Counted from the stretch's first letter, positions 7,523-14,726 are shown. The stretch: 33,414 nucleotides of DNA from Anaerolineales bacterium (GCA_014860745.1 JACZJC010000047.1:1-33414); one strand, 5' to 3'. Notes: generated from the letters alone by a model not told the origin. Program-made: numbers and translations.

Positions 7523-8209
7523 TTGTTAAACGTCACAGTAATTATCCCCGCTTTGAATGAAGCGGGTAACATCGGTAAATTGGTGCAGGAGGTTCGAGCC
7601 ATTGCGCCGCTCGAAGTGATCGTCGTGGACAACAACTCCACAGACTCCACCGCCGAGGAAGCCAGAGCCGCAGGTGCAAAAGTGGTGACTGCACCTCAAC
7701 GCGGATATGGATACGCCTGTGCCGCAGGTGTATCCGCAGCGCAGAATGCAGATGTTTTAGTTTTTATGGATGGAGACTATAGCTTCTCGCCAGCCGACCT
7801 ACCCTTGTTGTTATCCCCCATTTTCAATGATCAGGCGGATATGGTCTTAGGCTCGCGTGAACTGGGCCTGATGGAATCTGGCGCCATGCCCCCGCATCAA
7901 CGCTTTGGGAATTGGCTGGTCTCCCGTTTGATGAACAAGCTATACAGACTCTCGATCACAGATCTGGGACCTTTTCGCGCAATCCGCAGACAATTGTTAA
8001 ATGAATTGGATATGCAGGAAATGACTTATGGCTGGCCCACAGAGATGATCGTAAAAGCGGCGCGAGGCGGCATACGAACTGTAGAAGTCCCTGTGAGTTA
8101 TAAGAGCCGCCGCTTTGGAAGCTCAAAGGTTAGTGGAACTGTGCGAGGGACTATTCTCGCAGGGTGGTTCATCTTAGGAGTCACGTTTCGTTATGCCTGG
8201 AAGAATTAA
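7523..8209 (+). CDS. Glycosyltransferase family 2, dolichol-phosphate-sugar type
   Basis: A 228-residue GT-A enzyme from a TTG start, with GGAAG about nine bases upstream. IIPALNEAGNI opens the domain, VVDNNSTDST is the nucleotide-binding loop and FMDGDYSFSP is the DxD metal motif. LGSRELG and ITDLGPFRAIRR correspond to the acceptor-side motifs of undecaprenyl/dolichyl-phosphate glycosyltransferases. It lies 3 bases after the DUF2064 gene, a common pairing. With the GT2 at 1944 this gives two candidates for making lipid-linked sugar donors in one cluster. It is the last plus-strand gene of the cluster, and its 3' end overlaps the tail of the opposing chimeric pseudogene by 36 bases. Confidence 0.85.
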   Translation: MLNVTVIIPALNEAGNIGKLVQEVRAIAPLEVIVVDNNSTDSTAEEARAAGAKVVTAPQRGYGYACAAGVSAAQNADVLVFMDGDYSFSPADLPLLLSPIFNDQADMVLGSRELGLMESGAMPPHQRFGNWLVSRLMNKLYRLSITDLGPFRAIRRQLLNELDMQEMTYGWPTEMIVKAARGGIRTVEVPVSYKSRRFGSSKVSGTVRGTILAGWFILGVTFRYAWKN

Positions 8210-9073
8210 AGGAACAAACTCGTCACTTGTACCGCGACATTTATGTCGCTCTACAGGGTCAGGCGACATAAATGTCGCGGTACACAACAGTATCCTATTA
8301 TTGCAATGCACATCTGCGAAGACCGTCAAAGCTATAAAGAATAATAAAGTTGTCGTTATACCTGCATAATCAAAATTGCTTAACTGCTCGGCAAGCACGC
8401 GTCCCAACCCCGCCGCGCCGACCACGCCGATGATGACCGTCTCGCGCACGGATACTTCCCAACGATACAAAATATTACTCAGGAATAAAGGCATGGCGCG
8501 CGGCAGGACACCGTAGAAAAATATTTGCGCGCCCGAAGCGCCACACGACCGCAGGGCAATCAGCGGACGTTCATCCAGGCTCTCGATCACTTCCGCCATC
8601 AATCGACCCAGGATGCCCAATGTATATATTCCAAGCGCGATGGCGCCAGGCAGGATGCCAGCCCAGGCAAAGGTGATTTGTCGCTTCTTCACCAATGTGA
8701 TCAGGTCGGCGCGACTGTCTGGATGAGTATCCCAAAAATGTTGGACAAACAAGACTTGCTCCAGCGTGAAGCGATAGCGCGAATTTTTCTTCGCCAACTC
8801 AATCGCCTTGAGGATGTTTTGATCAGCCAGTTTGCTGTACGCGCCAAAGTCTTGATGCCAATCTGTGTCCCAGTGAGAAAACGGAATTAGAAACACGACG
8901 CGGTTCGCGCTGGCGATCATTGTCTGCGTCTCAGCATCAAAATTACCAACAGGCTCACGCATCACTTCGGGACTGGAGGCTGGGCGCGTGCTTACGAAGA
9001 ACATGATCAGCGTCCCAAGTAGGATCACGATCAATCCATACACGATACTGTTTCGCGCAGAAACGCGCTTCAT
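8174..9073 (-). pseudogene. Chimeric ORF: GH38 mannosidase-like N-terminus joined to a phosphonate-type permease (PhnE) C-terminus
   Basis: The 299-residue ORF combines pieces of two unrelated families. Residues 1-30 are a signal anchor. Residues about 58-135 contain FLIPFSHWDTDWHQDF, the N-terminal zinc-binding HxHWD-like region of glycoside hydrolase family 38. From about residue 137 the sequence becomes an ABC-permease end typical of PhnE: ALGIYTLGILGRLMAEVIE, then ALRSCGASGAQ (an EAA-loop-like segment) and VGAAGLGRVLAEQLSNFDY. The permease match ends near residue 254. The rest, about 45 residues, is encoded by a palindromic repeat and opposing gene DNA. The junction is near 8660-8670. The GH38 catalytic nucleophile and the first half of the permease are absent. 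ATG 9073 overlaps the stop of the cytochrome gene (ATGA), so the GH38 gene was originally the next gene in that operon. Confidence 0.8.
8228..8284. repeat. Perfect 22-bp inverted repeat (REP-like palindrome)
   Basis: Bases 8228-8249 (beginning TGTACCGCGACAT) pair perfectly with 8263-8284 across a 13-base spacer. Each arm is itself nearly palindromic around GCGACATTTATGTCGC, so nested cruciforms are possible. The repeat lies between convergent genes, where it could act as a bidirectional terminator. It also supplies codons to the tail of the chimeric ORF. Its form is that of a REP/palindromic intergenic element. Confidence 0.85.
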
Positions 9074-9945
9074 GGTTTCAAAGCCAGAGTCAATCGATTC
9101 CCTGCCTGGTCGTCATAGATCAATTGATCAAATTGCTCGGGAGCGGACAATGTGAAAACAACCAGTGCCGAAGTGCCATAATAAAGCTTGATGGTTTGTG
9201 TATGAAATTTTTCAATGGCTGAGTGGAGATTAATTGATTGAGGTTCCAGAAGATCGCCGCCCGCGGTGGATAGCCTCAAATGATCGGGGCTGACAGTGAT
9301 TGGCTCAGTGCTTAAATCATTGAATACGATGACCAGAATCAGGAAGGCTCCGCCAGCGGGAGGCTTGGCATTTCCAATGGCGCTGGCTTGTGCGATCTGA
9401 TCCAGTTGAAGTTGAAGCCCTTCGTTTTTTGCAGCAATTGGCAGATTGAGCTTGAACGGCATGTTGATGAGCGCAGCATTATTGGACGGAGGAAAAAGTC
9501 CACCCTGAGATTGTCCTGACATTGCCGCTCCATAAGTGGTAAATGCATTTGCCGAGGTCAATGGGGATGCAAGGGTTATCTGATTTTGACTTAATTCGTA
9601 TGCAATGGAATCGTAAATTTGTTGATCAGATAATGCACGTAAATTGGGTTCGCCCCCGCTCCGAATAACATCGAAAACAATTTGGGCATTGGGATGCCGC
9701 GACTGGAAGTCGGCGCCAACCAACGGCCAGGCAGAGAAGCCAGTCTCTGAGCGGATGCCCTCGCCTTGCGTACCGTGGCAGGTACTGGTTGCGCAAGTCT
9801 GCGCGTAAATTCGTTCTCCGTTTGTCAGTTGGCTTTCCACTGACGCGGGCATATAACTTGCAAGTTTCTTTGCGTTGTCCATGCCCGTGCAGCTTGCCAG
9901 AATAAAAACAAATACGATGGCTATCACGAACACAAAGCGCTGCAT
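9070..9945 (-). CDS. c-type cytochrome lipoprotein with DUF4352-like C-terminal domain
   Basis: A 291-residue exported lipoprotein. Residues 1-18 form a hydrophobic signal ending in the lipobox ILASC with Cys19. A cytochrome c domain follows (about 40-125). Its heme motif is Cys51-ATST-Cys56-His57, that is CX4CH instead of the usual CX2CH. No Met is seen in the place where the sixth ligand normally lies (GGEPNLRALSD). Residues about 175-285 form an immunoglobulin-like DUF4352-type domain (FLILVIVFNDL, PITVSPDHLRL). It should sit on the outer face of the cytoplasmic membrane and carry electrons or sense redox state. GGAAG lies five bases before ATG 9945. It follows the DinB-like gene by 12 bases in the same operon and overlaps the chimeric ORF downstream. 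Confidence 0.75.
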   Translation of the reverse strand: MQRFVFVIAIVFVFILASCTGMDNAKKLASYMPASVESQLTNGERIYAQTCATSTCHGTQGEGIRSETGFSAWPLVGADFQSRHPNAQIVFDVIRSGGEPNLRALSDQQIYDSIAYELSQNQITLASPLTSANAFTTYGAAMSGQSQGGLFPPSNNAALINMPFKLNLPIAAKNEGLQLQLDQIAQASAIGNAKPPAGGAFLILVIVFNDLSTEPITVSPDHLRLSTAGGDLLEPQSINLHSAIEKFHTQTIKLYYGTSALVVFTLSAPEQFDQLIYDDQAGNRLTLALKP

Positions 9946-9957
9946 GAATCTTCCAGA

Positions 9958-10527
9958 CTATGTTTCCGCCCGCGCCTTCGCGGCTTTGACCATCTCCGGA
10001 TCGGGGACGGGCGTGGGCGTTATGTTGTCACTCAAATCAACTTTTGGCAGGGGTCCATACAATGGGTCAACAACATCAGCCAGCGTGGTGGGCTTCTGTT
10101 CCAATCGTTCCGCCAATCGGCGGCGGCGCATATCATCAATTGAGTGACGCTCCCAAAAGATGGTGTGCTCCACCATCTCCTGAATCGTCCAGGCTTCATC
10201 CGGTATTGCTGCCTCGAGCATATCATCGGGCATACCAATCAGGGCGGTGATCAACTCGGCGCGCGCACGCACGGTATCCGCCATCAATCGATGCGCCTCG
10301 CCTTTCTGCATGTTCTTGAGCAGATAGCGTGCACCGAAAAGTTGTCCGGCGTGCATCTTGTCATGGTCAATGTTATGGGTCAACAAATCCCGCACGGTGC
10401 CACCTGTTGCGCAAATGTGATCGGATTGCTCGTCAAGTTCCGCGTCCGTTAGTTCAGCCAGTGTCTGCAGTGTCTCATTCAGGGAAAGTTGAAGTCGTTC
10501 TATTAATGTATTTACGTTCGCAGCCAT
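9958..10527 (-). CDS. DinB-like four-helix-bundle metal-binding protein
   Basis: A 189-residue protein predicted to be mostly helical. LLTHNIDHDKMHAGQLF and MVEHTIFWERHSIDDMR supply spaced histidines of the DinB/YfiT/maleylpyruvate-isomerase superfamily, which binds a divalent metal and often acts as a thiol-dependent transferase. TIQEMVEHTIFWE at about 113-125 is a typical DinB_2 phrase (W.....-V.H...WE). The Pro-rich C-terminus (TPTPVPDPE) is probably disordered. It sits between an acyl-CoA-dehydrogenase-fold gene (16 bases upstream) and the cytochrome (12 bases downstream), all on one strand. The substrate is not known. A thiol-linked role would fit the sulfur-relay genes earlier in the operon, but this is only inference. 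Confidence 0.72.
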   Translation of the reverse strand: MAANVNTLIERLQLSLNETLQTLAELTDAELDEQSDHICATGGTVRDLLTHNIDHDKMHAGQLFGARYLLKNMQKGEAHRLMADTVRARAELITALIGMPDDMLEAAIPDEAWTIQEMVEHTIFWERHSIDDMRRRRLAERLEQKPTTLADVVDPLYGPLPKVDLSDNITPTPVPDPEMVKAAKARAET

Positions 10528-10543
10528 AATCCAAATTCCTCAC

Positions 10544-11686
10544 TTATCCAAACAACGGCATTCCACAGACCGCCTTGCCAATAAAATCATACAGCACGTC
10601 AGTAGTGGGAGCCATAACTGTTGCCGCTCTGGCGTCACGGAAGTGGCGCTCGACCCCCAGCTCCTTGCGGAAGGCCGCGCCGCCGCAGACGCGCATGGCC
10701 AAATCCGTTACCTCGGTAGCGGACTCGCCCGCGGCCGCTTTGACCTCAAGGATGCGCAACATGGTATTTGGCTGATTCTGCTCGAGCGCGTTCAATGTAT
10801 CGAGAAGCAGAGCATGCACGAGGTCCGTTTTGATGCGCATGCGAGCGATGTACGCGCGGATCGTGGGCAGATCCTGCAAAGCCTGGGCAATGTGCTGAAG
10901 GTTGGTGTTGCTAACGTGTGCCGTCGCTTTGGTTGTGGCGGCTTCCATGATTCCAGCAGAAGTGGCCGCGGTCATCAACTGGAAGTATGGCAATACGGTA
11001 CCCATCATAATGTTGAAGCCATCCCCGTCTTTCCCCAACATGGCGGTTGGGGCGACCATCACATTTTCGGCTGTGACCGGGCTGGAGTAATTGCCGCGCA
11101 AACCGAGTCCGTTGAAGGGCGCCGGGATTTTAAGCCCGCTGGTTTTGGCTGGAACAAGCCAGATCGTGCTGGCTCCCTCTGCATCGAGCGGACGACTCGA
11201 CCATACGTAACTATCGACCTGACCAGCCCCGGTTGCCCAGCTTTTCTTGGCATCCAACTGAACGCTGCCATTGGAACGTATCGCTGTGCTGACAGGTGCC
11301 CAGAAATGACTGCGTGATCCAGCTTCGGAAAAAGCAAGTGTTGTGAGATGTTGTCCCACTGCGATTGCTTCACGCACATCACGAGGACCATTCATACTTT
11401 CGATTACGACGGTTCCAACATAGTGCATGCATACAATCATTGCCGTAGAGGCGCACTCGCGTGCCAGGCGTTTGATAACCAAAGTAGCGGCTCTATGTCC
11501 TTCGCCCATGCCTCCCACGTCTTTCGCGCTGATCAGACCGAGCAAACCAGCCTGCCCCAACGCTTCGATTCCAGCGCGCGGAAAAATTCCCTTTTCGTCC
11601 ACTTCTATTGCAGAGGGAGCAATAACTTCATTGATTACTTTTTCCAGTTTCTCAAGATATACGGGAACAGCAGTTTCAGTATCCAT
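10544..11686 (-). CDS. Acyl-CoA-dehydrogenase-fold flavoprotein lacking the usual catalytic Glu
   Basis: A 380-residue protein from ATG 11686 (GAGGAG upstream; a TTG one codon earlier is less likely). It has the full ACAD architecture: an N-terminal helical domain to about 115, the flavin-binding FSEAGSRSHFW at about 137-147 (family T.P.AGSD), a beta domain and a C-terminal helical bundle ending in MRVCGGAAFRKELGVERHFRDAR. Where most acyl-CoA dehydrogenases have the catalytic base in YEGTSEIQ, this one reads MAPTTDVLYDF, with no Glu. It may therefore be a flavin-dependent monooxygenase of the DszC/HsaA kind, or use a base elsewhere in the fold. The sulfur-relay genes in the same operon make a sulfur-containing substrate conceivable. 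The reaction is not assigned. Confidence 0.75.
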   Translation of the reverse strand: MDTETAVPVYLEKLEKVINEVIAPSAIEVDEKGIFPRAGIEALGQAGLLGLISAKDVGGMGEGHRAATLVIKRLARECASTAMIVCMHYVGTVVIESMNGPRDVREAIAVGQHLTTLAFSEAGSRSHFWAPVSTAIRSNGSVQLDAKKSWATGAGQVDSYVWSSRPLDAEGASTIWLVPAKTSGLKIPAPFNGLGLRGNYSSPVTAENVMVAPTAMLGKDGDGFNIMMGTVLPYFQLMTAATSAGIMEAATTKATAHVSNTNLQHIAQALQDLPTIRAYIARMRIKTDLVHALLLDTLNALEQNQPNTMLRILEVKAAAGESATEVTDLAMRVCGGAAFRKELGVERHFRDARAATVMAPTTDVLYDFIGKAVCGMPLFG

Positions 11687-11802
11687 CAAGGCTCCTCTAA
11701 ATTAAACAACGAAAGTTGGTTCCAAGAATTGTATAAACGGTGGCAGCTTCCTTCTTATAAAAACAAGGCTGCAATTTTTTCACAGCTCAATTTTGTTGGA
11801 TA

Positions 11803-12051
11803 CTACCAAACTACCAGGCAAGTTTCAGTTTTGCGGACACCCACGGCGCCGGCTATGCCAGTAGTCACTCAATTGCCCAGCGATTGCAAGTCGGGACCTT
11901 CCACGAAAGCAATCAAGTCATAGCGCCCTGTGACAGCGTGGATTTGTTTGATCACAGAACCTTCAAGCTCAATGCCTGGCAGTTCCTTGATCAAATCCTG
12001 TACTCGTGTTGGTTCAGCTTCGATCAAAACATATGCTTGAATCATCGTCAT
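11803..12051 (-). pseudogene. AsnC/Lrp-type ligand-binding (RAM) domain protein interrupted by an in-frame TGA
   Basis: From ATG 12051 (GGAG eight bases upstream) the protein begins MTMIQAYVLIEAEPTRVQDL and follows the stand-alone AsnC ligand-binding domain of about 78-82 residues, including VTGRYDLIAFVEGPDLQSLG. A TGA at 11869-11871 then stops translation after 60 residues. The same frame continues without another stop through VTTGIAGAVGVRKTETCLVV, exactly the expected final strand-helix-strand of the family, to a TAG at 11803-11805. The domain normally binds amino acids or other small effectors and forms rings without an HTH. A point mutation is the simplest reading. UGA is an ordinary terminator for neighbouring genes, so recoding of the genome is excluded. 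A truncated but stable product cannot be ruled out. Confidence 0.75.
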
Positions 12052-12102
12052 TGTGTGTCTCCTTGAATTGTGGCTTCGCACGGAAGCCGAAATTTATTAA
12101 CC

Positions 12103-12915
12103 TCAGGTAAAGGTCATCAACGGAACTTCGCCGCTGAGCGCCATGGCTTCCAGTTGTTCTTTAATGCGTTCCACAGCAGGAGCCAGTGGAAGCATCTTTT
12201 TGCTGACTTGCATATCTGCATCGGTTGAAAGCGGATGCCAGAATATGCCGTCCAAATTGACCGTAATTTCTGGAACCAGATTATTCATTCCCAATTCCAA
12301 TCCCTCTTTGGAAAACCCTCGCTTTGCCAGTGGACGAATGAAATGATCCTCGTCGAGGATGCCTAGCGAGCGATGAAATTCACACAATTTGTCGAGGTGA
12401 GCGGAATTGGCTGGCGTTTCTGTTGTGCCAAGCCGAACACGGAAACCGTTTTCCTGAAGAAGACTTATTCCCTCCACGGCTTTTTCCCATGATCCAGGAC
12501 CGCGGTAGAAATTGTGGTCTTCAGCGCGCCCCCCATCGAGGCTGACCTGCACAATGAGGTTGTCGTTTGCAATGCCACATAACTTTTCAAGGCGAGTGCC
12601 GCGCAGTAACATGGCATTCGTTAGCACGGTCGTCTTGATGCGTGCTGAAGAATATCCGAGCATTTCGTAAATTTCATTCAGAAGAAACGGTTCGCCGCCA
12701 GTGAAGAAAACGTGTTCGAAGCCCAATTCGACTGACTCATCCACAAGCCGTTTGACATTGTCCAAGCCAAGCGCGCGGCGCGGTACATTGGGACCAGATT
12801 TCGCCACACAATAGGAACACTTGAGGTTGCAATCGTAATTCGTATAGATCCACAGCTTCCATTGAAAGGCAGGTGGATCGCACGACTTTGGTGTAGAAGT
12901 AGTTGGATTGTCCAT
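12103..12915 (-). CDS. Radical SAM protein, short form without C-terminal auxiliary cluster
   Basis: A 270-residue radical SAM enzyme. YDCNLKCSYC places the [4Fe-4S]-binding cysteines at 29, 33 and 36 (CX3CX2C). FFTGGEPFL is the SAM-binding GGE motif, and VQVSLDGGRAEDHNFYRG is the beta-5/6 region typical of peptide-modifying and PqqE-like enzymes. The C-terminal third contains no cluster of cysteines, so there is no SPASM or twitch auxiliary cluster, unlike the radical SAM gene at 13568. It lies 39 bases after the DsrE-like gene and before the AsnC-type domain. A role in modifying a peptide, cofactor or sulfur compound is likely. No precursor peptide ORF was seen nearby. Confidence 0.85.
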   Translation of the reverse strand: MDNPTTSTPKSCDPPAFQWKLWIYTNYDCNLKCSYCVAKSGPNVPRRALGLDNVKRLVDESVELGFEHVFFTGGEPFLLNEIYEMLGYSSARIKTTVLTNAMLLRGTRLEKLCGIANDNLIVQVSLDGGRAEDHNFYRGPGSWEKAVEGISLLQENGFRVRLGTTETPANSAHLDKLCEFHRSLGILDEDHFIRPLAKRGFSKEGLELGMNNLVPEITVNLDGIFWHPLSTDADMQVSKKMLPLAPAVERIKEQLEAMALSGEVPLMTFT

Positions 12916-12954
12916 AATTTATAGGATTACTTCAACCGGATGGTGTAATTCCGG

Positions 12955-13317
12955 TTAGTAGCTCAAACTGGCGGCGCCCTGCGCTAGGAATTCAACAACA
13001 GGCGCGCCCCCGGCAAACGTCGTGCCTGGCAGCAAATTGTCTTTATCCAAACTTCGTGCGTTGAAGCAAGGAGGGCATACCCAGAGTTTACCGCCATTGC
13101 TAAGATAAGAGTCTAACAATTCTTTCAACGGCTTGAATCCTTCAGACAGGATGTCGTCGGCGTAGCCGGGTGTCGCCAGCCGCACAGCCTCGACATTGAG
13201 GAATATAACGACTTCCTGCCCTGCCGCGACTCCTGCATTAGCGATCACAAATGCGACTACCGTTTTATCAGCATTATCTTTCGCCGTTGTTAAGTTGATG
13301 AGTAATTTACCTGACAT
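12955..13317 (-). CDS. DsrE/DsrF-like sulfur-relay protein
   Basis: A 120-residue protein of the DsrE-like fold: an N-terminal strand KLLINLTTAKDNADKTVVAF, a helix, then VVIFLNVEAVRLATPG. The C-terminal part carries KLWVCPPCFNARSL with Cys81 and Cys84. Cys in this region is the sulfur-accepting position in DsrE-family proteins, and the CPPC arrangement could also do dithiol chemistry. DsrE proteins accept persulfide sulfur from TusA in sulfur oxidation, tRNA thiolation and selenium handling. Its gene follows the TusA-like gene by 17 bases and has an AGGAG ribosome-binding site, so the two should be made together. This strongly suggests a TusA-to-DsrE sulfur transfer serving one or both flanking radical SAM enzymes. 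Confidence 0.82.
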   Translation of the reverse strand: MSGKLLINLTTAKDNADKTVVAFVIANAGVAAGQEVVIFLNVEAVRLATPGYADDILSEGFKPLKELLDSYLSNGGKLWVCPPCFNARSLDKDNLLPGTTFAGGAPVVEFLAQGAASLSY

Positions 13318-13334
13318 GATTTTTTCTCCTGTGG

Positions 13335-13571
13335 TTAAGTTGATAGGCGCTTCTGAATCAGAAAACGCTTAGGTTTCGCATTGAACTCCTGTTCCAGCAA
13401 CAATTGACCGGTCATGCGGCACCACGCTGCAATATCAATTTCAGCTGCCAGATCGTAAGCGTGGACCTCAAGCGCCGCGCCCGGCGCCATCGTCTTCATA
13501 TAGTTGGCGATGAGCATGATTAGTTCGCCACAGCCGCTGTCGCCTGCATCGAGTATTGCATCGGGTTTCAT
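13335..13571 (-). CDS. TusA-like sulfur carrier protein
   Basis: A 78-residue protein starting at ATG 13571, which overlaps the stop of the radical SAM/SPASM gene (ATGA) and has TGGAG just upstream. A longer open frame to 13640 would run into that gene and is not needed. ILDAGDSGCGEL carries Cys14 at the active-site position of TusA. Family members usually have CP there, whereas this has CG. The body matches the family closely: GAALEVHAYDLAAEIDIAAW, then CRMTGQLLLEQE and a final basic strand RFLIQKR. TusA carries persulfide sulfur to later acceptors. The tight coupling to a radical SAM enzyme and the adjacent DsrE point to a dedicated sulfur relay. Confidence 0.82.
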   Translation of the reverse strand: MKPDAILDAGDSGCGELIMLIANYMKTMAPGAALEVHAYDLAAEIDIAAWCRMTGQLLLEQEFNAKPKRFLIQKRLST

Positions 13572-14665
13572 AGACTCCAATGCACACCACATCCCTTGCA
13601 AGGTGTTGCTGGATGATCGCTGAGGAGTCCTTTGCGCCATGCCTGGTAGCGCTCATCGTTCCAGATTTCCGTAAAATTCTGCTCAAAAAGGTTTCCCATC
13701 TTCAAGCTTGCGTAATCATTTGTGGCAAACGGGCTGATACAACAAGGCAGGCAGTTGCCATTTGCTGTGACGTACGCGGTCGTCCACGGGCGACGGCAAT
13801 CCCGCCAGGGTTGATTATCACGCAACATGGAGGCGGTTAAACTATGGCGCGGGTCAGTCGCGCCGGACGAGCGCAGGGTAATCCCATTTTCTTTTGCAAT
13901 CAATTCGGCTTCCGCTATGCATCGATCTGCTAGTTCATCAAAGTCGTCAAAAAGAGCGTGGCCTACGTCCATCAAGCCCGGAGGATTGACATTATCCAGG
14001 TAATAAACCATGCGTTGAACATATACTTCTTTGATGCCCATCCGATTTGCAAGTCTGACAAGATCGGGCAACTCTTCAATGTTTTCCCGCATGCCGGTCA
14101 TCCAGATCGAAGCTTTGGGAAATTCTTTTCCCATTTTATGCTGGAGTTCAGTAAATTTTGTGAGGTTGCCAACAATCTTATGCAAGAGTGGTGCGCCCCG
14201 AATCTTTGCGTAGGTTTCTGTTTTGGCGCCATCAATCGAACAACGCATTTCATCTAAACCGCTTTCAATGAGTTTGCGTCCCCAGTCTTCGGTCAATAAG
14301 GTTGCGTTTGTATTGAACAACACAATTACACCGCGTTGCTTTAAGTGAGCGATCATGCGCGGCAGGTCTTTATTAATCAGCGGCTCGCCTATTCCGTGCA
14401 AAACCGCACGTTCCATTTTGGGGAACTGCTCCACGATCTTCAAGAAATTTTCCCACGAGAGCGTTTGCGGCTCTTCATAACTGGTAAATGTCCGCGGGCA
14501 CGTTTCACACAAAAGGTTGCAATGATTCGTTACTTCGATAAATACAACTCGCGGCGATTCATCTGCAACTGCCCCGCGGGTTTGCGGGTCAACAAACGTA
14601 TAAGCCGCAGGCAGGTTTTGGTACGAGTCTCGTGGCATGGTGGGGATGTTTTTCGTTGAAATCAT
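13568..14665 (-). CDS. Radical SAM/SPASM domain enzyme
   Basis: A 365-residue enzyme. NHCNLLCETC places the radical SAM cysteines at 49, 53 and 56. GIGEPLINKDL is the GGE-type SAM-binding motif. The C-terminal region has WRDCRRPW, NCLPCC and CKGCGVHW, the cysteine pattern of a SPASM domain with auxiliary Fe-S clusters. Such enzymes (the PqqE, AnSME and MftC class) mostly modify peptides or proteins. It is the first gene of the minus-strand operon, and its stop overlaps the TusA-like start. A purine-rich AAAGGT precedes ATG 14665. The substrate is unknown. Linkage to TusA and DsrE suggests that sulfur is inserted or transferred during the reaction, or that the system matures a sulfur-carrying cofactor. 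Confidence 0.88.
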   Translation of the reverse strand: MISTKNIPTMPRDSYQNLPAAYTFVDPQTRGAVADESPRVVFIEVTNHCNLLCETCPRTFTSYEEPQTLSWENFLKIVEQFPKMERAVLHGIGEPLINKDLPRMIAHLKQRGVIVLFNTNATLLTEDWGRKLIESGLDEMRCSIDGAKTETYAKIRGAPLLHKIVGNLTKFTELQHKMGKEFPKASIWMTGMRENIEELPDLVRLANRMGIKEVYVQRMVYYLDNVNPPGLMDVGHALFDDFDELADRCIAEAELIAKENGITLRSSGATDPRHSLTASMLRDNQPWRDCRRPWTTAYVTANGNCLPCCISPFATNDYASLKMGNLFEQNFTEIWNDERYQAWRKGLLSDHPATPCKGCGVHWSL

Positions 14666-14726
14666 ATATATATACCTTTAAACCTTGCATTCTTATTTTG
14701 AACTTGAATTACAAATTAATAGTTCG

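Noticed and set aside
10643-11317. Long plus-strand frame opposite the acyl-CoA-dehydrogenase-fold gene
   Set aside because: It is antisense to a clear family member, and its composition (many Arg, Cys and His) is typical of a shadow frame.
662-11871. Genome-wide recoding of TAG or TGA suggested by two interrupted frames
   Set aside because: Many intact genes in the window end properly at TGA (for example those ending at 2705, 4017 and 12103), so UGA is a normal stop. One TAG and one TGA in degenerate contexts are better explained by mutation or sequence error.
11348-11923. 191-codon plus-strand frame across the flavoprotein start and AsnC remnant
   Set aside because: It overlaps two recognisable minus-strand genes and has no family resemblance.
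13572-13640. Longer start for the TusA-like protein
   Set aside because: The added residues overlap the end of the radical SAM gene. ATG 13571 has TGGAG upstream, an ATGA overlap and gives the normal TusA length.
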